This document shows, piece by piece, positions 44,095-53,093 of a DNA stretch of 64,000 bases. The stretch spans positions 3,480,501-3,544,500 of the forward strand of contig OU015568.1 of the NCBI GenBank assembly GCA_907165135.1, written 5' to 3'. The stretch is from Oikopleura dioica. Taxonomy: Eukaryota; Chordata; Appendicularia; Copelata; Oikopleuridae. Every line of letters starts with the position of its first letter. Within the stretch, counting starts at the first letter, position 1. The notes beneath the pieces are model-generated. The model had not been told where the DNA came from. It searched no databases and saw only the letters and a list, made by a program, of their open reading frames with translations. A program made the translations under genes and the position numbers.

Positions 44095-45468
44095 ATGAAG
44101 CTTATTCTTCCCTTTTCGCTTGTTTCTGCGGACTCAACAATTGCATGCGACTACTGCTGCAAGCCAGAAAAGTATTCGAGAGATGCCGAAGTGCAGTGCT
44201 TTGAAAGAATTTGCATTTCGAATAATAATGCTTTTATTGAGTCCGCTTCTGATGAGCTCATGTTCGAGCGGGAATTAGATACAGACAGATTCCAAAGGGT
44301 CTTTGAAGATCTGCAACAGCTGACTTACCGTAAGTTTTCTTCTGTAAATCCCAGAGTTGCAAATTTTGATTACTTTTTCTGAGCTGAGCTGGCCTATTCC
44401 GGAGGTTACTGAACTGAGCTGGCCTTTTTCAGAGGTCATTGAGCGGAGTTGAGCTGAGCAGACCTTTTGTTTAAGAGAGTTGAGCTGAGCTGAGCTGAGC
44501 GGACCCTAATTAGAGCTGAGCTGAGCTGATTGAGCTGAGCTGAGTAAAATTGTATTCAAATTATTCAGCTGAGCTGAGCTGAGCTAAGTGATAATTGTCT
44601 GAGCTAAGCTGAGCTGAGCAGAACAGATCATGTTCGAAAATAATTGAGCTGAGCTGAGTAAAAATTGTCTGAGCTGAGCTGAGCAGATCAGATCATTTTC
44701 CAAAATCACTGAACAGTCGCTCAGCTCAGCTCACTCAGCCAGCTCAGCTCACTCAGCTCAGCAAATTTGCAATTCTGGTAAATCCAGTAACTCGATTCCA
44801 GTTCAATGATACTTCTAGTGGCTCATTACGAAGACCAGCTAAAGTTGGAAAAACAACGAGAACTCGGAACGACGGCAGATGTTAGTGGAATTTGCGACAA
44901 GTTTCGACCCTATTGCTCGACGAAAAATGATGCAGAAATGCTTGTGACTTTCAGAACCCCTTATTACAAGATCTTTCAGAATGCCTACTTTGGATCTTCC
45001 TACTCAAAAGCAAATGTCCACGCCCTTGAGCAATTTTTTCTGAATCTGTATCGAAATGATACGGATATTCTCTGCAAAGAAAACGAGCAAGCGCTCAAAA
45101 AGAGTGGCTTCTGGAATGAAAATAAAACGAGGATAATTTCGTGGACGCTTTTCCTGCTTTGGGTTCCGTTTGGCTTTATCTATCCCTGCTTGGAGTTGGA
45201 AATGATGTGTCTTTCTCGCGCGATTCGGCAGATCTTCTCAGTTGGTGGAACGAGGGGTCTAACGAATATCAGCCAAAATGTAAATTCAAAAGCAAAGAAG
45301 CGAAAGCAAAATCAACCCATTGAATTGAAGGAAGCAAATAGTACATCCATCCTCGAAACAGTGATAACAAGAGAAATCACAGTTTCAGAAACAACTCAAA
45401 CAAGAAAAATGAGCTTAATTGAAAGCAGCTCTATCCAATCCACGATTTCGAAGGATCCACGTAATTGA
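44095..45468 (+). CDS. Type I membrane protein with Cys-rich ectodomain, unknown
   Basis: Two exons (44095-44329, 44819-45468) total 885 nt (294 aa). Signal peptide MKLILPFSLVSA, then CDYCCKPEKYSRDAEVQC and ERICISNNN. The second exon has four further Cys and N-glycosylation sites before one TM helix (IISWTLFLLWVPFGFIYPCL). A cytoplasmic tail rich in Ser/Thr follows. So the topology is ectodomain-TM-tail, receptor-like. The only intron (44330-44818) is filled with GAGCT repeats. No family recognised. Confidence 0.65.
44385..44760. repeat. GAGCT-repeat foldback element inside an intron
   Basis: About 320 bp of GAGCT units in one orientation, then about 60 bp of the reverse complement (GCTCAGCTCAG), so the region can fold into a long hairpin. 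Outside the repeats, related inverted segments occur: CCCAGAGTTGCAAATTTTGA near 44350 and AAATTTGCAATTCTGG near 44763. Confidence 0.8.
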
Positions 45469-45585
45469 AAAAAAAAGAAATCGTGCAATGTCGACATCTT
45501 TTACGCTCATCTCGTTACCTGCGAATAAATATGTTATCTCCTCTTTAAAAGGTCGCCCTTCGTTGTTCTCATAAATAAACTGTAA

Positions 45586-45824
45586 ATGAGATTTTCTCCA
45601 CTAATTCTCCTCTGCTTGATTTCTCTTTCTATCTCTGCAGTTGATTTCAATGCAGAAAAGCATGGCAAGCGTAAGTAAAGTGGTATTTTAAATGAGCATC
45701 TTCTCATTGTTTTCATTGCTTCCTTGCAGTAATTCTCGAGAAAAATAAGAAGAAGATCGGCTTGCTGAACTTCCTAAAAAGAATCCTACTTGATACAGCT
45801 GATTACAAGTCTGCTAACCGATAG
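45586..45824 (+). CDS. Short secreted peptide, unknown
   Basis: Two exons (45586-45670, 45730-45824) encode 59 aa. Strong signal peptide (MRFSPLILLCLISLSISA), then a Lys-rich mature part of about 40 residues (LEKNKKKIGLLNFLKRILL) that would form a cationic amphipathic helix. No Cys in the mature part. It could be a membrane-active or signalling peptide; nothing in the sequence settles which. The intron (45671-45729) is GT-AG. Confidence 0.6.
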
Positions 45825-46008
45825 AACAAAAATATACAAATGGTAGTACTATTTGGTACATGACGTTCTATTACCAAGAATTGAATGAAAATTGAAACAT
45901 TTCATGATTGATTTCCAAGGCTGGGTCGAACCCTTGGGTCTATTCTGGATTTCTGCTACCCTGCGAACATTGAAATCGTGTGACAAAGTCAACTGGTAAC
46001 AAAAGCTT

Positions 46009-46080
46009 TGCTGTAACCAGGATTCGAACCTGGGTTGTCACGGCCACAACGTGAAGTACTAACCACTATACGATTACAGC
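46009..46080 (-). tRNA. tRNA-His (GTG)
   Basis: On the minus strand the 72-nt sequence folds as a full cloverleaf. Acceptor stem GCTGTAA with TTACAGC; D arm ATCGTATAGTGGTTAGTAC; anticodon stem TCACG/CGTGA with loop TTGTGGC, anticodon GTG; T arm with GGTTCGAATCC; discriminator A. It closely resembles animal tRNA-His. A TTTT pol III terminator follows on the minus strand at 46004-46001. No intron. The extra 5' G of tRNA-His would be added after transcription. Confidence 0.97.
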
Positions 46081-46616
46081 GCTGTTAAGCTGTTCACGAC
46101 TGTTATTTAATAATTAATTATACAAAACATAATATTTTTCTTTCCAATGGATTCGAACCTGCCAAAATGACCCTGCAGCAAGCGATTAGTTCAATTGATT
46201 TAAGTTCCACTATCTAAATTTTAACTTGAAGGCGGCTTTGCTACCGGTGGTATTCGGCCTTCTACTGATCCGACCGATCTAAGTTTATTTAAATTTATGT
46301 GGTCTCAGCTCTCGATTTATCAAAATAAAGCTATGTTATGCCTCCGAAATGATAGCGTAGTATACTCGCTAGGATTTTCTTTTTCCCTCATTTTTCAAAG
46401 TAACATTCTTGATAAAAAATACTTTTGAGCCACTTTTTATATTTTTCCTGTTCTATGAATTGATATTTTTACGAGTGAAAAAGATTTATTGCTGTCTACC
46501 CTCAAGTAATTATTTTTCATTATCCGGCGTTTGAGGAAAAAGAGAAAGAAAAAATGTAGCGTTGCAGGTTTGGTACGGTGGTATTTTAGTGCAGGTTAAT
46601 CATAGTGATCAGGAAT

Positions 46617-46735
46617 CGCGTCAAATCTGAAGAGTGTCCGGCGCTCCGATCCGAGCTCATTGGACGCAGCAGGAAATCATGCCCAGCGGGTGCTCGGACA
46701 TGCCGCTGATAAAGTCCGACGGCACGCCTGATTCC
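46617..46735. other. GC-rich island, exon or structured RNA, undetermined
   Basis: A 120-bp GC-rich block in AT-rich surroundings, with internal complementarity. On the minus strand a good acceptor (GTATACTTAG) precedes an open frame ending in GMSEHPLGMISCCVQ and a stop. On the plus strand another open frame (RVLGHAADKVRRHA) ends at 46730. I cannot decide between a terminal exon and a small structured RNA. Confidence 0.3.
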
Positions 46736-46921
46736 ACAACTAAGTATACAAACTCTGAAATCAAAATTCCTTTTCCATTATAAATTATAATTTATAATCA
46801 AATTATTTTACAGAAGAAATAAAATTAATAATCGAAAATGACGACGCAATAAAAAAAAGGACTAAAATAGAGAATCCAAAAGAGAATAAGTAGTTCTAGA
46901 GCAGAAGAATACGGCACGAAG

Positions 46922-49534
46922 ATGATCGGTAAGACATTGAAACAAAATAGAGAGGGTTTAAAAAGGAGATTTTAGCGAGGGTGCTGCCGAAATCCCTCAA
47001 ATCCGGGCTACTGCTGCTTATAATCTGTGCGGTAATCATGGTCTCCTTCATTTTCAATGAACTTGAAAGTCAACAACAAAGGCCGTATAATGATCCTTCG
47101 GAATGGTTATGAATGGACAGATAATTTAATTTTTACGAAACCATAAGACTAGTTTGCGTTTCATTTTTCAATATTTTTTTCTCCTCATATAGATGAAAAT
47201 CTAAACAAAGAAGAGATTATAATGAGAACAAAACATTTTCACATTTTAAGACGTAAAAAAGCATAAATAAACCAGGAAAAGCGAAAAGAACGTCGAAAAA
47301 TGGAGCTGATGCAAGCTTTGAAAGAGCTTGCTGCTGACAAGATCGACTCGGAAGACCGCCAAAATTACCACCTAGATGGTATTTGTGGTTTTCACTTGAT
47401 CCCCTTTCTCATGCTTCAAATTCAGATCTCGTTGAGATGCTCCAGAAAAAGGACTCGCCACAGGTCAAGCTGAAAAATGATGACGCAACGAATGAGCCGA
47501 CTTTTACGCCTGGCTCTGAGACTGATGATGAGACAACAGCATCCACAACATCAACCACGACTACGACTTCCACGAAGAATGATGAGATAACAACGACTTC
47601 AGAAGCTTCAACAACGACGATGGAAGATGTTCCAGTGAGAGATCATGATCATAGAAATCAGCCTCCATCACCAGGTCAGAAAACATGCCCGGCTCAAGTA
47701 ATCATGACAGTTTCTAGCGCGAGTGATCCCCGAAGACGTCCAAGAACCCGGTGGAGAAGCAGGCTGCCCGAAATGGTATCCAGATTGGTCCGCATTAGAC
47801 AAATTGGAGCCGAGGATTAAACTTGATCCTACTAAGTTCCTGACACCTGTCCTGACTTACGGGTTGGCTCAAATCTGCAGTTCAGTTTTTAATTGTATTT
47901 TAGCCCGAATAATCAGCAGCGAGGTTTCCGCGAGACAGTCTTCTTAGCCGTCAAGTTGAACCGGACCATTGTGCCACCTGGCTTTTTCAAGCACTCAAGG
48001 ACAGACAAGGAGCATGAAGACGACTCTGATGCTCATATTATCGCACCATGGCATCGTTTTGACATATCAGCGCTGGCGACAATGATGAGTACTGCAGATC
48101 CGATGAAAATCGGGAAAGAATGCGGCGGACACTTTCAGAGCTATTTCAAAGTGAAGCCGGGCTACTGCTCAGGAAATAGGTCAAAATTCAGAAACAATAA
48201 TAGTGTTTTTAATTTTCCGAATTTAGTCTTTTTGATCATGCAAAATAACGACAATAGTAACCAAGCTCTATCAACAGTTGAAAGGTGCTGAAGCATATTT
48301 TTAAATATTGATCTCAACCAGGCTCTAACAAAGACCGTTTCGATGCCCTCTTCGATTTCTTCTCAATGAGCTTTGTCCCTGGCCAAGAACTAACGAAAGA
48401 AAAACATGTTTGCCATCTTGAAAACTCCATCCCAGACGACAAGCTTTTGCCGACAAATGGTGGCCCGATCCACTTACCCACATCCGACCGAGTCCTTCAG
48501 AGATTCTACGCAAGTGAAGGCAAATGCGCGCTTTGGGTGTTTCCCTACCACTGTATTCAATTCAAAAACTCGCTCAAGGGAAATGCAATCTCAGAAGATC
48601 AACTCAACGACTCGCCAGATTTATCATCAGGCAAAGGGTTGAAAATCTGATAGGTCTTATCAGTATTTTATCACCGGCCGCGTGGCCTAATGGATATGGC
48701 GTCTGACTTCGAATCAGGAAGTTGTGGGTTCGAGTCCCATCGTGGTCAAAATCTTTTTTTTTTTTCATCCCTTTTAACAGAGTCAGACACAGACCTAATG
48801 CAACGGATCATCAGGGCGACCCCAAGGCCGAAATATCTCAGAGACATTGCGAAGAATTTCATTGAAAATGTCATCAAACCTAAAATGCCAAATGGAAGAT
48901 ATTTAGCCCTTCATTGGCGATACAATCATGGGGATTGGCTCAGGCACTGTGAGCATCGAGAAAGTCCTGCGTGTGACGCTGTTCTTGAGTAAGTCCTTCA
49001 GTCTATGCTTACTTTCATCTTTGATCCTTAGAACGATGGAGAAACCAAACCTCATTGCTGCTGAAATCGTCGATTTTTTCAAAGCCCGTCCTTATCTGGA
49101 AGGACTTTACATTGCTGCTCCTCTTGAAGAACGCCCTCTTATCGACGCTATAAAATCTTCGATTGGAGGTTTTTCTTCTTCTCCAATCTCTTTTGACATA
49201 TTTTAGGTTCTGTGCCGATCTTCATTGGAGACAGTTTGATGACGCACATGCTCGGCATGTATCCCAATTGCAAGTGGATGAAGGATAACTTCCACGATAT
49301 CTTCAGCAGTTTGGAGCAAGAAATCTGCTCCCTCTCAGATACCTTCCTCTATGCTTCTGGAAGCAGCTGGAGCTTAAATATCGTCATGGAGCGGCACTCT
49401 CGAAACATCCGTAAGTTCCTTCTCCCATCCCTATTCTACCATAAATCTTAGCAAATGAAAAGAGCATGGAGAACATCAACCTCTTGTTCAACGTCTTACA
49501 AAAGCTTCATCCAGACAAGCAGCAAAAAGCATAA
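46922..49534 (+). CDS. Type II membrane protein, GDP-fucose O-fucosyltransferase family
   Basis: Eleven exons: 46922-46928, 46976-47100, 47276-47378, 47426-47674, 47718-47862, 47904-48202, 48322-48630, 48781-48988, 49032-49168, 49207-49410, 49452-49534. Total 1869 nt (622 aa). A signal anchor (SGLLLLIICAVIMVSFIF) near residue 12 places it in the Golgi/ER. A charged and Thr-rich stem follows (residues about 90-155). The catalytic part opens with TYGPNNQQRGFRETVFLAVK and LNRTIVPP, the GDP-fucose O-fucosyltransferase pattern, and carries LALHWRYNHGDW, the H-x-R-x4-D-W motif. Acceptor unknown. Intron 47101-47275 is read as GA-AG and 48631-48780 as GC-AG; the latter contains a tRNA gene. Confidence 0.82.
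48676..48748 (+). tRNA. tRNA-Arg (TCG), nested in an intron
   Basis: A 73-nt cloverleaf: acceptor GGCCGCG/CGTGGTC with two G-U pairs; D arm TGGCCTAATGGATATGGC; anticodon stem CTGA/TCAG with loop CTTCGAA, anticodon TCG; T arm GTGGG-TTCGAGT-CCCAT; discriminator A. It resembles animal tRNA-Arg(TCG). A long T run (48753 onward) is the pol III terminator. It lies on the same strand as, and inside, the 150-bp intron 48631-48780 of the O-fucosyltransferase gene. The host intron's ends are inverted repeats outside the tRNA. Confidence 0.97.
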
Positions 49535-49777
49535 AGAAATCCAACCGCCACGCTTTCAAGGTGCTACCCTCTACCTTCCACCAAATATCATCTACTGTTC
49601 AGTGCCAAAAACTATAAGTAAATACTATCTTTTTCTGTATCTTTTTCATGCCAAAAGCTGTATTGTAAGTTATTATAACCTATACTATTTAGACACTTTT
49701 CATACCTCTTGACTTCAATAAACCTATTTAGAGACAATCAATTTTATTCATTTTATAAAAACAGAAGAAGCAGTCTT

Positions 49778-50527
49778 TTAAAAGTCAGGGAGAGCACCGA
49801 GAACGCATCTTCCTTCAGGAGCTTTCAACTCGCAGCCTTGTTTAGTACAGTCACATTCAAGCTGCGGACTTCTCTTGATATTTCGTCTTTGCCTAAATAA
49901 TTAGTTTCATTGCCTTGATTAAACCAGGCATACCTATTATCTCCTTCCCACACAAATCCGTCCTCACACTCAAGCCAGCAAAATTGATCGGTTTTCGCGG
50001 AAACAAACGAGCTGAGAACCGGAACTGCGACATTTTCTTGAGCACACTTGACTCTCGCTTTTGGATGGGCGTCAAGCGTCGCGTCAGGTACTTTGCAATA
50101 CTTTGAGTGATCAGGGCCGCATGATGCCTTTGGATTTATAAATGAGCAAGTTCCACCTCGACAATTGCATCTGAAAGTGACTGAAAAGCCTTTAGAACTC
50201 ACCCTACCTTCCGTAAGCTTTTTCCACTTGAGTAAACGAGCCATATACACACTCGAAATTGCATCTTTCTCCTCCCGGAAGTGGGAAAGGGCAGACTGGG
50301 ACCATTCCAATTGGCAGATCTTCTTCCGAAGGTTCATCGCAGCCTTGAAAAATATTACTCAGAAGCTCTTGCTCAGAGAAATTACCTGGAACGCATTTGA
50401 TATCGTGCACGGTGACGCAAGTACCCGCACTATTGCAAGTGCAATCGATGAACATATTGGATGTTGGCGATGAGGGAATGAGTCTGTTTTGGATAGATAT
50501 TTGGCCACATTGGTTGTTTATTGAAAA
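49778..50527 (-). CDS. Secreted Cys-rich protein (5' exon missing)
   Basis: Exons at about 50527-50386, 50343-50208, 50170-49915 and 49861-49778. The chain is built of short Cys modules that recur: CTCNSAGTCV, CNCRGGTCSF and CDCTKQGCEL, each starting a roughly 60-residue block with further Cys (CNFECVYG, FCWLECEDGFVW). The layout resembles sushi-like or related extracellular repeats. The last intron must be GG-AG (49862-49914) to keep the Cys-rich frame; reading through gives a Cys-free tail. A signal peptide exon is expected upstream of 50527 but not found. Similar CxCxxxGxC blocks occur in the next minus-strand gene. Confidence 0.62.
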
Positions 50528-50737
50528 CCTAGTAGTGAATTTGCAAATTGGATGTTTTTTCTAATAGTTACATTCAATAATTTATTGGAGAACTGTATCT
50601 CCCCGGCTATAATTACTGTCAATTTTTCATGATTTTTATTTGTTTGACGTTAAGTCGAAGATCTCATCATTAAATAACTATTCAAAAAACCCTTAATTTA
50701 AGGGCCTTAAATTTAAAATGAGTTCTCTTTCAAGCAG

Positions 50738-52133
50738 CTACTGAAATATAAATCCATTCCTTGGGTCAGCACAGGTCGGCCGACAGCGCTCTCCAGATTG
50801 AAGTGGGAACTTGCAATCTCCCATGGCTAGATTTGCGTCCAAATATGCGCACTGCCCTGGATTGCTTCGGAACGATGATTCAAGATTGAAAAGCCCTTAG
50901 AAAATTAGACGACAAGTAAATAAAGAGATCTTACCTTTTCCATGCTTGACGAATTTCGCCTCAGCCTGAACTAGAACATCTTCTGGGACAGAATTTTTCT
51001 TGGCCAGTTTTTCTCTCGCTTTGGCCGGTCTCTGTTGTTTTTGGTAGCTTTAGTTGTTGTAGTTGTTGTTGTCAATTCCGTTGTTGTATGTCGTCGTTTG
51101 TTCTTTGGCTTGATAGATTTCAACGAAACTTGAGGTTTTTCCGCTTCTGAATCGATCTTTTTCAATCGCTGAAGCATCTTCATCCCTCGCTTTTTCGTCG
51201 ATTTCTTGGGAACCGTTTCGTTTCCAGCCATGATCTTGATGTCTTTATCCTCACTGATTGATTTCAACGAGACTTTGTGAAGATCTTCGAAACCAGGACT
51301 GTACGTGACTCTCAAATTATCGTCTAAAGCGGTTTCTTTCTGCTTTCTTAATTTCTGAGTTCTTGTTGTTTTCGGCCTCTTGGTTGGGTCCATGGTCAGG
51401 ATTTCGATGATGTCAGTTTTGTGACAGTAGACAACTAAGCACTTGCGCTGGCCTTTGCATCTACAGTCATTGCCAAACGCTTCATATCTCTCTGTATCAC
51501 AGTGGATCATGCACTTGAAATGACATTATTATTCAGAATGAAATCAAATTTAAGGACCCCCTGTCAACAATTTTCGAAAATTTTTTTTTCGGGATTTCAA
51601 AATTTTGACCCCGGAAATGGATTCTACGGGTCAAAAAAAGATTTAGAGGCTTCTTTTTTGGGGGTCTATCTCGACTCTAACACCCTCAAAGTCGCGTTTG
51701 AAAATTTGACTTTTTTGACGAAAAATGAGGAGAAACTCCCAATTTTGTTAAAATTTCAAATTTTTATTGGTCAAAAAGGGGCCCAAAGAAATTTTTTTGA
51801 TGAATTGAACTTCCAGGAACACTAAAAAGCCCAAATATGGCTATTTAAAATTTTCGATTTTTTGAGGAAAATTGTTGACGGGGGGTTCCTTAACTATTGT
51901 TTTCGTTGATGACATTGCGATCTTATTCGATCATCATCAGATATTATAATGGCTCAAATTATATGGGTAAAAGATACATTTTTTTTATCAAGCGTTACCT
52001 TTTCTGCCTTGTTCTTCGGAATATCCGTGCCAAGGCAGTAATGAATCGAGCTCACTTCACCCAAACCACATTGCGGGCCGAAAGCTCGGACGGAGGAAAT
52101 AAGTCCGAGAGAATAAGAACTCCAAAGTTTCAT
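50738..52133 (-). CDS. Secreted Cys-rich and Lys/Thr-rich protein
   Basis: Five exons (52133-51999, 51921-51895, 51513-51049, 50998-50935, 50895-50738) total 849 nt (282 aa). Signal peptide MKLWSSYSLGLISSVRA, then FGPQCGLGEV. The third exon starts CMIHCDTERYEAFG and holds CRCKGQRKCLVVYC, like the modules of the downstream neighbour, then a long basic linker with repeated VSLKSI and a Thr run. The C-terminus is Cys-rich again (CAYLDANLAMGDCKFPLQ, ERCRPTCADP). Intron 51514-51894 is almost entirely a TTAA miniature element. Intron 50999-51048 is read as GC-AG to restore frame. Function unknown. Confidence 0.62.
51550..51893. mobile_element. TTAA-flanked MITE-like element forming an intron
   Basis: A 344-bp element with inverted ends (TTAAGGACCCCCTGTCAAC and, at the other end, the complement of TTAAGGAACCCCCCGTCAAC) and TTAA at both termini. 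It lies in the minus-strand gene so that the 5' splice site GT and the element end are one word (GTTAAGG). No transposase frame inside. Confidence 0.8.
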
Positions 52134-52372
52134 TTTTCAGACTTTTGGATAATTCTCTCTCTTTCTTTCTCTTACAAAATATACAAATTGAGGAATGAAG
52201 CCTTGCTCAATTAATTCTTAGCCGAACGGAGCGTTATCAGAACATGTTATGTAACAGCTGGTCTCCGAGGAATGCGAAATTGATAAGAGAGTTGTCTGAC
52301 GACATTTTAAGAGGGTACAATGGATATTTTTTATTATAAAAATGAATTGGAGAACAGATATGTTCATTTTCT

Positions 52373-52692
52373 TCATCTTCCTTTGGTCTGGCAGCAAATT
52401 TGCATCTTTCGGCAGATCAGGAGCACGGAAGAGGACATGTTTGGGTACCTAAAGAAAGGACTGTTTGACTGGTTTGATTGTCCTCCAAATTAATCAAAAC
52501 CTAGAGAAAGCCTTGAGAGTTTTAAGAAATCCTCCGAAATCTTCTGTTCTATCAATCGAAAAATATTAACAGTAAAACTTACGTTGCGTTGTGAAAGCAC
52601 TTATTGCATAGTGCCGGCGTGCAATATCCTGCAGCTGAGGATCCGATGCTCAAGAAAACGACGATTTGGCTTATAAAATTCAACAAGTTCAT
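52373..52692 (-). CDS. Short secreted cysteine-rich peptide
   Basis: Two exons (52692-52583, 52448-52373) encode 61 aa. Signal peptide MNLLNFISQIVVFLSIGSSA, then a mature part of about 40 aa with six Cys: GYCTPALCNKCFHN and later LLICRKMQICCQTK. That would allow three disulfides, a compact knotted peptide. It is the third secreted Cys-rich gene in a row on this strand. Role unknown: signalling, defence or house component are all possible. Confidence 0.6.
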
Positions 52693-53093
52693 GATTCTTC
52701 TTCTTGAAAATTTTTGATTGTAAATTGTAGTTGTGACTTTCCTTCTGCATGAGAGCGCCTTTTATAACACCACGAATGCGCGATGCATAATTTAGCGTCG
52801 TTCTGAGGCGTCACTTTGGTGTCGCTTTTGCCAACATACAAAGGGACAATTCTAAGTGATTGAGCTAATTAATTTATTTTCAAAACACTGTTTTTTCGTC
52901 ATATTCATTTTAAATTCAGTTTAGCGATTCTGAATCGCCGATTCAAAGGGCATTTGAGCGGTAATTTATGAATTTTATTGTTGCAGAAATCTTGATAGCA
53001 CTTAAAATCACTGGAATAAAACGCTTAGTGGCCATTTTCCAGTGGTAAATCTAAGGTTGAGGCACAGATTGAAATACAGAATGGATTCAAAGT
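52693..53093. other. Spacer
   Basis: AT-rich region between the short secreted peptide and the 3' end of MFSD12. No gene or repeat seen. Confidence 0.5.

Larger units (their letters stand above)
45825..46921. other. Intergenic region with tRNA-His and a GC-rich island
   Basis: Contains the tRNA-His gene (46009-46080) and a GC-rich island at 46617-46735, both listed separately. The remainder is AT-rich spacer. Confidence 0.5.

Noticed and set aside
46141-46215. Possible second tRNA near tRNA-His (GGTTCGAATCC word on the minus strand)
   Set aside because: The bases flanking the T-loop do not pair, and no acceptor or anticodon stem can be built around it.
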